Source: Brachionus plicatilis
Lineage: Eukaryota > Rotifera > Eurotatoria > Ploima > Brachionidae
NCBI GenBank assembly: GCA_010279815.1
Contig: QEOQ01000303.1
Location: forward strand, 161,140-225,139
DNA length: 64,000 nucleotides
Direction of reading: 5' to 3'
Of the stretch, positions 36,137 to 49,335 are shown piece after piece (positions within the stretch are counted from its first letter, which is position 1; each line of letters opens with the position of its first letter). The notes under the pieces are model-generated. The model did not search any database. It was not told the origin of the DNA and saw only the letters and a list, made by a program, of their open reading frames with translations. A program made the translations under genes and the position numbers.

Positions 36137-37231
36137 TTACTTGCTATTTACCAAAATTCTAGCTAAATTTAAATTTCCAGATTCATTTCTTCTTTTGTCA
36201 CTTGATGATAATTTTATCACGATTTTTTCAAACTCATTGCATTTCTCAGTCGTTTTTTCACTTTTAAAATGTTTTTGTTGATTCTTTTGCTTTAATTTTT
36301 GATTTTGAGAAGTAAAAGATTCAGATGCGCTTGAATTTTTGCTGGTATCCAGTCCAATTTTTGAACTATCTCCATTATCAACAGAAAGCTCACTGCAACT
36401 TAACTCGATATCGGTCTTGCTTAGAAAGCTATCATTGTCGTTCAAACTGGAATCCGGAGAAGACTGCAGTAAAACTCTTAAATTGTTTAAAGACCCATTT
36501 CCAATCATTGAATCAGAAGATGGAATTTTTTGAGCTAGCCTGTAATGTACTGCGTCAGCTAGACGCTTCAAGTAAAACTCTGAATTTTTTAGATTTTTTT
36601 CATACCTTGATTCAAGTGTTACTTCCAATTCACCCATGAAATTTCTTACAGTCAAATGATCCATATCTCTAAAAATAATTTTACTCTTTGTTGTCAACTT
36701 GATATATTTAATAGCCGAGTTATCAATTTTGTTCAATAGATCCACAAATTCTTTAACTGAACAAAGTTTTAGATCGAATTTTAAACGAACTAATTTAACA
36801 AAAAAAACATTTTTTCTTAGTGATTTTTTGGAACAAATTGCTCTCAATTTGGAAAAATTTAGTTCATCGGTATCTTTTAGTAAAGTGAGTAGAGTGATTT
36901 TAGTACCAGAATCAATTGAACCATTTGATTTAAGTACATCAATTACGGATTTAAAATGAGACAATTGTTCGCTATTTTTACTCTTTTCATCGAACCATTT
37001 AAACAAGGATCGTTGAGTTTCGATGATATTTTTTGAGTCATAAAGCAATTCTTGTATTAAGATAAGAATGAAATTTAATTTTTACATTTTTTTTATTTTA
37101 CCTTTTTGACATGTGCATAAAAGACTTCCAACTCGTCTTAGAAACAACAGTGATAGAGTTTTGCTTTGTTGAAAAGAAACAAGCAAGTCTTGGAACAGAT
37201 AATGTAGCGATGGTTCGTGAACAATACACAT
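36137..37231 (-). CDS. Unrecognised protein, two exons
   Basis: Exons 37231-37102 and 37050-36137 give 347 aa from ATG at 37231; the intron is 51 bp with GTAAAA/TACAAG ends. Residues 1-190 look helical and Leu/Lys-rich (LHYLFQDLLVSFQQSKTLSL, SQLSHF-like and KITLLTLLKDTDELN segments) with no signal peptide or membrane segment. The C-terminal part (about 200-320) is Ser/Asp-rich and low in complexity (SSPDSSLNDNDS, SSKIGLDTSKNSSASES), so probably disordered and phosphorylatable. The last 30 residues are basic. I cannot assign a family, and nothing in the neighbours (caprin, M6) fixes a role. An upstream exon cannot be excluded, since no acceptor-like motif lies close to this ATG. Confidence 0.72.
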
Positions 37232-38232
37232 TTTGTTTTGGAAAATAAGTTCGTTAAGAATCTTTGAAAATGATTAAAGCTTAAACTTGTAATTTTAAAT
37301 TTTTGAAAGCAATAGTTTTTGAATGCAAGAGCTCTGGTAGACAAGCAAATCCATTATAACATGTCTAAAGCATGAACTTGTATGTATTTTTGTTACGTTT
37401 TAGACAGACAAGTTTTCTTGATGTTAATCGAATGAACGATGAAAACATAAGACTAAATTGCCTGCTTTAAAAAATAAAAATAATAAGCGGTCAGAACAAT
37501 TACTTTTGTTTAAAAACTGCCCACTTGTTTAAATAAAGTTAATCATTTATTTGATTAGATGCCAGCAAATTTTTACAATTATCTAAAAAAATTAATTAAT
37601 AATTCTTAATTAAATTATTTAAAGATAGAACTAGAAATTTAAGTAAATTTCAAAGTATTAATATTATAAATAATTATTCTTAAATTCAGTTTATGAAAAA
37701 AATTGATATTTTTTAATTTTTAATTTCAGAGATCAAATTTATTTACCTAATTTATTAAAAAAAAAAATAAAAATAATTTTTTTTTTTATTTTTGGATTTT
37801 GGCTTTAAAAAATTAAGTTAATTTTCAAATATTTTTTTGTCATCAAGTTTTACGCTTATTTTTTTATTAAAATTTTTGTACTCTAATTTTCAATGAGATT
37901 CATATTAAAATTAATTTTTAAAATTTTACTCATTAAAAAATCGTTTAAAGTTAAAAAATAGGTCAATTTAAAAATGTCAATATTATTTTATTTTGAATTT
38001 GATTATAAAAATTACAAATATAGTTTTATGATTTTGAAATTAAAAATACATTTTTATGAACAAAAAATAAATTGGTGAATGTAGAAAAACCAAAAATGAA
38101 TTCTGAGCTTTGGAATGATAAAACATCTGAATTCATTTCATTTTCTAAACATTTAAAGCATCTCTTTAAAATATAAATTAACATCCATTATTTACAAGTG
38201 ATAAGACTCTCAAAAAATTAATTTAACAACTC
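37232..38232. other. Intergenic region
   Basis: About 1 kb of AT-rich DNA between two minus-strand genes. 37232-37480 is slightly less AT-rich and may be promoter or 5' UTR of the gene at 36137-37231. Nothing else was seen. Confidence 0.45.
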
Positions 38233-39160
38233 TCATAAATCATTTCTTTTTCTACTTGCTGCAGCTAGTTCACATCTCAATTCAAGCTCCTCTTTGATTG
38301 CTTCCTCATAATCTTTAAGCTTGATACCATCTTTTATGTGAGCATAGTTGGCAACTAAACAACACAAATAATGAACCATTCCAAGAGCTATAAGTGCGCT
38401 GGCAATAAAAGCAGCAATGTAAAGCGGACCTGCCTCTTTACCCTTAAATTAAAATTAAATTTTTTTCTTTTTTTTCTCAAATTAAATTTACTTGGCTACA
38501 AAAGGAAATTAGTTCCAGCGAACAAATTGACATCTTATTTTCAAACGAATGTATACCATAGTTTTTCAGCGATATACATTCATCCAATTTTTGAATTGAA
38601 TGACTTTCGATTTGAGTTGTTTTTATTTCGCAATTTTTCATCAGCATGTAGTATCCAACTATTGGTACTACTAGAATAACAGTGATACCAGACCATGCCA
38701 AAAACAATAAATAAACCACAACTGTAAAAAATCCTGTTGATATTCGTCCTCCCAAGCGGGACCTGAACCCGGTATAAATCTGTGACCTGGTGGCTCCTGT
38801 TGCCAAACATCCGACTATTAAAAGTATAATCGCCAAGGAACACATTACTGTTGAGATTATGATGACCATTGTTTGTATAGCTCGGGCAGATTCCATCTGA
38901 AATTCTAGTTTGAATGCGGAGTCCAACGCTTGAATGGTAATCGCTAAAGCGCGATACAAGCATCCACAGAAAACTCCAGTGCCGCATATTGTTATCACTG
39001 TTGCTATTATGGATGCAAATGGACATCTTCCGATCCAAGATGTGGTCGGCGGTGTGAACATGTTTTTGTCGTCAATAGCGTCATTGCTTCCATTCATATT
39101 AAGAGTATTTTGTAGCCACAGTGCTTTGCTTTGATCTGCAAATCTACTCGAATCATCCAT
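38233..39160 (-). CDS. M6: M6 / PLP-family proteolipid
   Basis: Two exons, 39160-38492 and 38442-38233, give 292 aa (human GPM6A 278). M6 proteins are four-pass neuronal plasma-membrane proteins linked to filopodia, neurite growth and membrane shape. TM1 (about 48-68) begins with the hallmark RCPFASIIATVITICGTGVF and CGC. TM2 is at 97-120 (VIIISTVMCSLAIILLIVG) and TM3 at 142-172 (FLAWSGITVILVVP). The second extracellular loop has Cys at about 177, 195, 213 and 221 and the YGI..ENKMSICSLE pattern seen in GPM6A/PLP1. TM4 (about 229-252) runs into MVHYLCCLVANYAHIKDG, followed by a charged cytoplasmic tail. The intron (49 bp) is at the same place as the end of the loop. A TTTAG motif ends 6 nt before ATG. 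Confidence 0.93.
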
Positions 39161-42100
39161 ATTCTCTAAATTATTTTTTCATTCTTTTATTAGTAAAATA
39201 AAAATAAGAAAAAGGAGAATTTAAATTACTCATTGTGCGATTGCAGTCATATAAAAAGTAGAATTTTTCAAATCTAAAAAATGAATAATTTTAAATTTGG
39301 TGGATTGAAATTTTATCAAAAAAGTATTAAGATAAAAGAAAATGCAAATAAATTCATATTTTCTCGCTTTTAAAAAAATATATTTATTTTCTATGCCCTA
39401 TTGAAAGAAATTTTAATTAATATTTTTATTGTGGCTAGTAAAGTTTGCCGCACTAAAAATCATACATTTTATATAAAAAAAAATAATATTATAAATAATT
39501 TATCATTTAATTATATTCTTTTGATTAAAAATAAAAAATCGAAAACAACACTCGGGAATGAGTCTCTAATTATTTATTGATTAAATGTTAAAAGTCTATA
39601 CAAAATAATTAAAAAACTTGCTACAATGATCACCAAAGTATGGCATTTTGAAAAGAAAGAAAAAACTTTAACTAAATGTAATATCATAATGGTTAACATT
39701 AAGAGGACATTTCAATGTCTTATATAAACAGTTTTTTTCTAAGATGAATTATCTTGACCGAAGAATTAATTTGGAGGAAAAAATCGATTTTTAGCTAATG
39801 GTTAAATAATTAGAATCTAAAAATAAAGAGATTAATTAATTAAAGAAAACCACCAGTAAAAAAACAAACTGAATATTTATTAGCAAAACAAAATTCAAAT
39901 ATTTTGATTAATGAAAACAAAGCTTTAAAATTATCTTAAAGTTTGATTTTTATACTTTTGAAAAAATTGTGTTTTTTTCTTTAGTTCTAAAATTTGGCCT
40001 AATTTATACATTTTAAAATTCAAATTGAAATAAAAAATTTTTTAGCATCTAAAATTAACGAAATTTGGCCCTAATCTTTCTATATCGATTAAAAGGATTT
40101 GATTTTAATGAATTTTGAAACAATACCTATTCGACTTAGAAAAAAAAACACTGTCCAAGATTTAGGACATTACATATTTAAAATCGAATGGTTCTTTATT
40201 ATAAATTCAAATCTGAATATTCCAAAAGCGAATGCATCATCAATAAATTGATTAATTTGCAAAATTTATCTAAATTAAATAAACCAGCAACTTAGGTACA
40301 GACCGAGTCATCATTAAGCATTGCTGATATAAAATGATTACTTTGATCTAATGTTTTAGAAATCATTATCTTAATTAGATGTAAATTAAAATAGATATTA
40401 TTAAGATATTTTTTCTTGTAAAATAATTTTAAAATTAAAAAATTTAAATAAATTTTTTCAAGTTTTTTACTAAAAAAATCTTCTAAAAGTTTTCATTTTT
40501 TTTAAATTAATGAAAAAAAATATTTCTAAAATAAATTTTAATTTATTCATTTGAAAAAAATATTAAACAATATTTGACTCTTAATACAATTTCCTCTGAC
40601 CAACTTGGGATATTACGTAAATTCTAGATTTGTATATATTTATATTAATGCACAGCTATATGAATTTTGGTTCAATAAATACAAAATAAGCCGGTTAAGG
40701 TACTTAAAAAATAAAAATAAACTTATTCGAAGTCTAAAATATAAAAGATAAAAAATAATTAAAGCTCAAGTGTTTATTTAAATGGCGAGAAAGTTGGCAA
40801 CTTGACGTCTGAGTTTTTATTTACAAATTGACCCTTACTTTAATAACTTTAGAAAACTATTTAAAATCTTTAATTATGGGAATTGGGATTCCCTCGATAA
40901 GCTGAGGATATTTTTTAGATAGTGCTATGAATTCATCAGAGATGACATTATACGTATTAAATGGATATGCCTAAATTCTTACAATTAATTGCGTTACTAG
41001 TCTTTGTTGCGAATCGACTAGCACAACACAAAATTAAATATTTTTAGGCCACTCAATCTAATCAAATTTTATTTTAAATTATGTTTAGTCCATGCATAAC
41101 TTAAGCCTAAATAAACTCTAAAGTAAAGCTTTAGATTTTTTAAAGGTATTCGTCGCCAATTTTAAAACTGAGCATATTCATACAAAGCCTTAATTTTGTT
41201 ATTAAGGTCAACAAAAATTGAACTAAATTTTAAAACATGAATTTTTTAATAATAAATTATCTGACGCACTGGTCATATCAAAATTGCTAAAAAAGAAAAA
41301 TAATTCGCATATGGACTTTTAGAAAAAAACATATGCTGTTTTCCATCATGTCTTTTAAATTCGGAAATAATATTCTCAAAAAATGTCGGATATTCTGTGT
41401 TCATTTTGATTCTGGCCTTACAAAAGCAACTGCTTTATTTAATATGAATAAAATTTCATTAAGATCCAAACGATCTGTTAATAAATAAAATTTTCTACTT
41501 TGTATGTATGTTTAATATTAAGAGTTTTATTTTTGATTGTTATTAAGCTAAGAGTCTGCACATCATTATTTATGATGAAAAAAATATTTTTACCTTTTAT
41601 CGAATAATTTTTTAAAATCGTTTTCAAATTTTAAAAATACTATGATAATTGATCATCTTATAGATTTTAATTAAAATTAACTTTTTTAAAAAAATCTTAA
41701 AAATTTTCAAGAACTGAATAAAATGCTGAATTTATAAAAAAATTTAAAAATTTGATCTTTCGAAAATTAGGCCTTCAAAACAGTTGAATCAAAAAAAAAA
41801 GAACTTAGTTTACAAAGCTTTTTGAAAAACTTTATTTTTTCAATTCTGAGTCGGAATCGTATTCAAGTTTTTTTCAAAATTTAAAAGACCAAGTATTTTT
41901 TACTAAGAGAAAAAAATTAAATATTACTCCGAATATTACTAATTAAACCTTTTATTAATTGCTAAAATTCTCTACATTTAAATAAAATAAACAAATAAGT
42001 TTACTTAACCCTCGAAATTGGCATTTAGCAGTTTCATCAAACATAAATGAACATTATTTTGAAAGAAATGCAATTGTTATTATAAATTTATTTAAATTTA

Positions 42101-45100
42101 CACGATTTTTAGCCGCAGAGAATAATTTGCGTATTTGCTTTAACTAATTCAATTGATCCGAATAGTAAACATAATTAAATATCGCATTTTATTCCCATGA
42201 TATTAATTCAATTACTCAAAATTACAATTTTTATTAGAAAATTATAAACTTTTTATTCAAAGTTATGCCATTTTGTTCTAATAAAATTAAATTTTGAATA
42301 AAATTTTGTATGTTTCATAATGAATGATTAACTTTTATTAATATTAAATTGTTGATATTTTAACCAAATTAAATTTTCTGAATAAAGAATTAAATTAGAA
42401 TTTATTTGATCATGAATAATTGTCCATCAAGCATCAAAATCATTTGCTGCTATTTAGACGGTGATTAAAATTAGTAGGATTGAAAAAAATGGACAGAAAA
42501 ATAGAAAAATAGTAGAAATTTGTGAAAACCTTTGCATTAAATTTTATTATGCTTTCGTGGTATGAATGTTAATCCTGTTGTAAAAAAAATATTTAAAAAC
42601 AAGCTTTTATTCGAATGAATGATTATGATATTGGCGCAAACAAATTTTTTCTTTATTAATCAATAATTGATATTAGTGTCAAAATATTACAAAAAGACCG
42701 GAAGAGTTTGTTATAATATTTTTTCTCTAATTTAAAAAAAGTAAGAAAATCGATTTATTAATTTGAATAATAAAATTTAATAATAATCTCAATACGAAAT
42801 TATTAAGAATATTTAAAATAATTAGAAATTTGAATTTTTCCGAATTTACCTTTGATATTTTTAGAGCCTAAAATTTAATATTAATTTTTAAAAAATTTGA
42901 TAAAATTTATCTTCTTAATGAGCCACGTTACATTTTTGATTTATTTTAGAAAATTCTAATTAACTGGCGTATAATTTAAAAGCTTTTTTACAGTGGGCTT
43001 GATAATTCAAAAGGAAAATTAGCCGATTACTTTCATGATAGATCATAAAAGCCAAGACAATCTAAAAACCAACCAAAAACAAAAAAAAAGCTATATTTAA
43101 TCTAATCTCAGAGATAACTATTGAGGGATTTAAAGCAAGATCTAAGGCCATCTGTAACTACCTTAATAATCCCCCAAAACTTTTTTACTAAATAAATGTC
43201 AAGATGAAAAAATTGAGCACATTGAGCACACAAATGTCGTTTTAATATAAGAATATAATTTAAAATATTCTTTGGTCCGAAGAAAAAGAAAAAAGCTGCG
43301 TTGATAAAAGCGTTTGCTAGAATAATAAAAAAATTAATTTTTTTGACGTTTTACTTTGAATTATTATGATTTTACAAAAATTCAATGAAATAAATTAAAT
43401 TCATTTGAATTTTTTTTTTAAATTTGTGAAACTTGTCATAATTTTGTTATTGATCAATTTCAATTATTTGTTTTTAAAAAAATTCTTGTTTTTTTTTTTC
43501 AAATATTCTAAATTTTTTTGTTTATTCGGCTTAGCTTTGTAACAATCAAGGAGAAAATGTTGGACTAAAGCAATTTAGTTAACAATTTAAGAAATATTTG
43601 GAATAAATTTGAGTAAATGTAAAAAACGCTTAACGACGAAAAAACTATTCAATAATTTTGAATCAGAAAAAATTGTAAAATAAAGCTTAATTAGGATGTT
43701 TTTTTTTAATGAGCTTTTGTAGATGCTAACTGTAAATTATTTATTTGAACCAAGCATTTATTAAAGATATTCAAGAAAAAATTTTTCCCTGAAAAAATAA
43801 ACTATTTCAGAAATTAAATTTTTATCATTGATCAAAACGGTAAAATTTTTCTTCAAGATGATAATCAAAAATTTTAATTTTATTAGATTTAATTAAAATT
43901 TTACATTTTTCCATTTGAATCATAATACTTTATAAAACTAACTTTCTTTTTTATTATTATTATAATAAAATCATCAAATTAAAAAAGATTAGTCACTAGA
44001 AATTTACGTAATTTTTGTGGAAAATTCAGAAAACAATCGAGGTGTATTTAAATTTTAGTATCAAGTTAGCCTAAAAATCTAGCTTCAGGTTATTTTTCTT
44101 TTTCTTTCGGATATTAATTTTTTTTAGTAATATTTTATTTTTTACAGAAAACATGATTTATTAATAAAACTTTATTAGTATTCACAGAGAGAATTAAAAA
44201 ATTAGGTAACAGATTTCTCTTAAAATTTAGCATAAAACAAAAGCATTTTTTAGTTATATTTTTGAAAAACAAAAAAATTTTTTTTGATGTATTTTATGAA
44301 TTTTATGTAAATTAAAGTCATTAAAATTAATCTTTAATTTTTGAAAAAAAACTATAAAATTTAAATTTTCTTATTTTAAATGTAAGTATTAGTTTTTTTT
44401 TGTTATTTTAAGACAAATATTTAATCATTCAACTTTTTTATATTTTTTTTTCACGATGTTAAAATTTTTTATAAACAATTTGACACACTTTCAGACTTTT
44501 TATAAAATCTTTGACCTTCACCATCAAATTGAGTTGATTATCCGTAAAAATCAAAAAAAAATAAATGCGAATTTTTATTTGATTAACTATGCTTGAAGTT
44601 TTAAAAAGAACTAAATTCAAGTTTTCTGAAAATTTTGCGACAACTTTTTTCCTTTATTTCTGAGATTCTATTCAAGGCTTATAGAAAACTAACTAAATTT
44701 GGCTTAAGAATTCCAACCAAATAATACTAAACTAAAATCTAACTATAATAGTAATTTTAAAATTTGTGGAATAAATTAAATTAAGCTTTTTTGGCAAAAA
44801 AATGATTTAAAAATTCAAATATTGCCTAGAGTAGATTATTTTATAAAATAACTTATGTAATGACTTTTTAAACAGATCTATTTAAGACGTTGTTTTTGGA
44901 ACTTAATTTCCAATCACGTCAAAAATAAAAAGGGTCAAAAGGCTTAAGATTTAGTTTTATATTTTCTAGATTCTTGATTGTTGACAATATTCTGGCTAAA
45001 TCCTTTTTGCAAATTTATCAATCAAATATACAAATTTTTCGAAGATTGAAAAAAAAATATTTTAAAATAAAATTTAATTTTGACAAAACCAGGCAATAAA

Positions 45101-45844
45101 GCATTCAAAATAGAAATAAATACTTTTTATCGCTCAATTATGTCATAGTCAATCTTCAGTTTAACTAAAAAAAGCAAATATTTATAAAGTTTTAACTATA
45201 GAATTAATTGAGCTTAGAAAAATTCTATCATATTCTAGAATTTAAAACAGATTTATTGAAAATGCTTATCTTTTTAAATTGAATAAAAAGATTATAATTA
45301 GTCGAATAATAGAAGTATTGAATGGAATAAAATAAGCTTTAGGTGCAGGTTTTGACTAAACAAAAAGTGAATAAAATTTCTACCAAAATTAAAAATTCAT
45401 GATAAAACTAGGTCACATGATCAGTAAATATTTAAAACTATATCGAATTGTTTTTAATTTATCAAGTTTAAGAACGGATGAGTGATTTATAAGATAAACT
45501 AGATACTCTTTTTTTATCAAAAAAGTTAGAGTGCCTTATATCTTGATTAGTATTGAAATATATTTTTTTAAAGAGTAAATACAAGATTCATATTCGAAGT
45601 GGCATCCAGTTTAATAGGTTTTATGCGAAAATTATTCACCAAAAATATTTTTCATTTAATTTAAAAATTGTAAACCATACATTCAAGAGATTAGTATAAT
45701 TTTATTATTGGTTTTAGCAAGCTAAATTTTGCTTTATATCAATTTTTATATTTTCATAAAAAAACACCTTTATATACATAAACTGAATTGCACATACAAA
45801 TTATAAATTAGAAATTATTAATAGAGCCATATTTTTTTTTAAGA
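39161..45844. other. 6.7-kb gene-free interval
   Basis: Uniformly AT-rich, stop-dense on both strands. I found no exon-like composition, long inverted repeat or transposon motif. It is the largest silent stretch of the window, between the divergent M6 and whirlin-like genes, so it could hold long-range regulatory DNA. Confidence 0.45.
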
Positions 45845-47951
45845 ATGTCATCGTCCAGTGATAGCAAAAAGGACGCTGAAAACTCAAGCCAAATTACACA
45901 TGTACTCAACAAAGATAAAAAATACTTGTCAGAACATGGTCAAAAGCTATTCAATGCCATAAATTGCCTGCTTGAGAACACCGAGCAATTGGAATTGACT
46001 CAGGCCTTGTTCAAGTATCAAAAAGACCACAATGTGTTCACTCTGGTGCGATGCTGTCGTGAGTTGTTTGACACACCGCGTAAAAAAAGTCTCATGCTTT
46101 TTATGAGACCAGTGATACCTGTCAAAGATAGATTCCACTATGACGAGTACTATAAGCTCTTTTTTCCTGAGGAATTTTCGCATGATGTTAAGTCTATCTT
46201 TGCTGATTTGATACCAAAGGACTTGTTGGAGAAAACATTGCGAAAGGCTGATGAAAAGAAGAAAACTTATTTGGAAAAAGAGAGCACTGAAAAAATGGAG
46301 GCAATGAAAGCATTGGAAAAAGTCAATCAAGAGTTAAATAAAGATTTGATTAAACTAAAAGAATCTTTGAAAAATGAGGAAATGTCTTTGAAATTAGAGG
46401 ATAATAAACCAAAACTTTCCGAAGAGCAAAAAAATTGTATACAAATTGCAGGATTTAGGATTCTAGATCTTGAGCCCAATGAAGACGAATCTCTTGGTTT
46501 CGATGTGTGCATGGGACCTACTGGTACTTTCATAATGATTTCATATGTTGAACCAGGCAGCTTGGTTGAAAAACTTGGTATGCTAGTTGGCGATGAACTG
46601 GTCAGTGTCAATGACATATCATTTAAAATGATTGATCTGGACCAAGCAATCGAAGTAGGCATTTTTTTGTTGTTGTCTTAATTTAAAAAATTAAATTTTT
46701 TTTTCAAGTATTTAAGCACAGCTCCCACTTTGCGTATAGTTCTGCAAGCAAGTGGTTTTATGCCAGAAAATAATAATAAGCTGGATTCAAACTCAGGTGT
46801 ATCTCAGCTGTCAGAACATTCGACAAATTTTGATTTTAAAAATGAATGGAAAAATTCCTTCGGTCAAAAAACTACCCCACCGTCAGATTCGAAAACTAGT
46901 TTAAAACGCTTCATAAGAAGAGTAAGATTTTATAACAGAATATTTTTATTTATCTGGTTTTTTATTTTTAAGGTAATATTGAAATTGAGTTCTGAAGAAA
47001 ATGATATGGGGTTCAAGATTAGAGGTGGTTTTGAAAATTCACTTGGAATTTTTATCTCTCATGTGACAAAGAACTCATCTGCTGACTTTGTTGGATTAAA
47101 AGTTAATAAAAAAAAAATTTAATAAATATAATAATTAAATTTTAGAAAATTAAAAAATTAATAATAAAATAAATTAATTTAAGGTGTGTGATCAAATAAT
47201 TGAGGTAAATGGGCAAATTTTCTCACGTATTTCCCACGAAGACGCTCTCTTAATACTAAAATCGAGCTTAATAAATCACAAAGCGACCAAAATGCCCATA
47301 AAAATAACCGTCAGATATCTAAGCAAGTTGCCAATGTTAGAAGTTATAAAGTCAAACCAGGACAGCGTGACTAGCATAGATAAATCATTCGATTTTGACA
47401 CTGGTGTTTATTTAAACAATGATTATCAAAATGAATTTATGGACCGTCTACGTCATTTAAAATATGACCATCGGCTGGTCAAGAGTGTTGATATGTTCAA
47501 ATTGTTCAAATTTTTTTTAAAGCTATACATTGAAAAAAAAATTAGTATTCAGTACTTGGTTTATTTATTTTTGAATCGAGTTGAAGTAGATAAAATTAAT
47601 TTATTAGAAAATGAGCACATTGAAAAAATGATTTTTAATGATGATTATAGTTATTTTAAAAGAATGCTTGAATTTAAGATAAGTCAAGAGCCAAACAAAC
47701 ATTTGTTAGCGGAGAATGTAAGATTTTTAAAAGAAGACTTTAAAAACGGGTTCGTGGTACGTTCTACTGAGGTTTTAAATGATTTAAACATAAATCACTT
47801 GAGAAAGTTTAACAAACTCGAAAATTTTGATGCAAAGGTTGGTTAAATTAATTTATGATGATTAAAATTCTAAAGTTTTATTTTTTCACAGGTTTATGGG
47901 GATAAGAAAATCTTATCTAGAAGCATGGACTGTTTAAATCAAATATTCTAA
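45845..47951 (+). CDS. Whirlin/PDZD7-like scaffold with two PDZ domains
   Basis: Five exons, 45845-46654, 46709-46921, 46973-47101, 47184-47837 and 47892-47951, all phase 0, give 621 aa. Order of parts: a harmonin-homology domain (about 28-112, FNAINCLLENTEQLELTQAL..LFMRPVIPVKDRFHYDEYYK), a Lys/Glu coiled stretch (137-190), PDZ1 (198-290, SLGFDVCMGPTGTF, GDELVSVNDISF), a linker, PDZ2 (342-434, MGFKIRGGFENSLGIFISHV, VCDQIIEVNGQIFSRISHED), and a second helical domain (about 465-550) in the place of whirlin HHD2. The arrangement HHD-PDZ-PDZ-HHD is that of whirlin and PDZD7, stereocilia and photoreceptor scaffolds of the Usher type 2 complex; harmonin lacks the second HHD. The usual Pro-rich linker and third PDZ are absent, so the protein ends early. 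PDZ1 has GTFIM where a GLGF-like loop is expected. An A/T-rich TTTTTTTTTTAAG acceptor ends one base before ATG. Confidence 0.8.
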
Positions 47952-49335
47952 TTTTTTATCATGACACTAATTAAAACATGATATAATTAAGTGTTGTAAA
48001 CAAATTATGTTACAATAAATTCAACAAAAAATGGATTTTTTAAAGATTTAAATATTTAAAGATTTTTAAAATTAGTGTTAGAATTTTTAAATAAACTTGA
48101 TTATTGAAAAATTTTATTTTCATTTGATTTTATTTAAATAAAATAGATAAACAAAATTTGTTGATTTTTCTTGTACAAATTGCTTGTTAGACCCCATTTA
48201 GTATATTTTATTATCTCTGAATATTTTTGTACAAATGTAAAAGAACTGGAAAAATATATTAGTAGAATCTTATATCATGGGCGAGAAAGGCGATCTTATT
48301 CAAATCATAAGAAAATACATTTTTTGAAAAGTGAAGGTGGTTGAAACTACAAATAAAAAATTTATTTTAGTTTCCAGACAAACTTAGTACTTGGATAAAA
48401 GTAACCAAACAAAGATAAATCAAGTTTTGGAGGTTTAAAATATAATATTCCATTCAAATAGATCAATAAACTCTTGAAATCATTAATGTAAATTTAAAGA
48501 AAATATTTAACAAATTTTTTTGAACTTCTTATTTATATTGAATTTTTAAAATTTGTTTAAATTATAATACAGATTTAAGGGATAGTTTTTAAAGAATGAA
48601 ATTAGATATTAATAAAAAAAATAATAGAGACAAAATGTTTTCGAAAATCAAAGATTTTTGATTCAAATTTATCAAATAAATTTATCTCAAAGAATTTAAT
48701 TGTCATTAGTTAATATTTTTGATTTTTAACAAAATGATTTATTTCAAAAATAAAACAAAAAAAAATTTATTAATTCCTTCTATACTAAATAGAATATCTA
48801 AATGATAATAAAAAAAATATTTTTAATGATAAAATAAAAGCAATTCATAGAATTATTGATGGTGTTTTATTAGCAGTTAAATGATAATACATTGTGACAA
48901 ATTTTTTGTTAAGTTTACAAAATGATAAAAAATAAATTTGAAAAATTTCAAATATTAATTAAAACTATTTGTATAAGAATTCATTATTAATGTCATTTAA
49001 ATTAGAAATTCTATCAAATGATTTGAGTAAGCCTTATAATTATTTATTCGAAATAAAATCTATTTATTTAGAATTTTGAGCATTAGAATTTTCGAACTTT
49101 TAAAAAAATACAAATTTTTCTCTTCATTGAAAATAAAAGTTTCAAATAAAATTAGAAATTTCAAAAAAAAATGCATAAAATTTATTACATTATTCATTTA
49201 AATTTTATAATATTTTATCATTAATCAGCTAAAATTTTTCGGCTTGTTATCGATTTCTAAAATAAATTCTATAGTCATACATTAAAATCAAATAAATAAT
49301 TTTAGAATTTTTTTCTAAAAAAAAATAGAATTCAG
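47952..49335. other. Intergenic region between the whirlin-like gene and RELCH
   Basis: 1.4 kb of AT-rich DNA between two plus-strand genes. Nothing beyond the polyadenylation signal at the left end. Confidence 0.5.
48014..48019 (+). promoter_or_regulatory. Probable polyadenylation signal of the whirlin-like gene
   Basis: AATAAA about 60 bp after the stop codon at 47951. Confidence 0.45.

Noticed and set aside
38580..39038. Second open frame overlapping M6
   Set aside because: It is an out-of-phase shadow of the M6 exon, whose own frame shows the family motifs.
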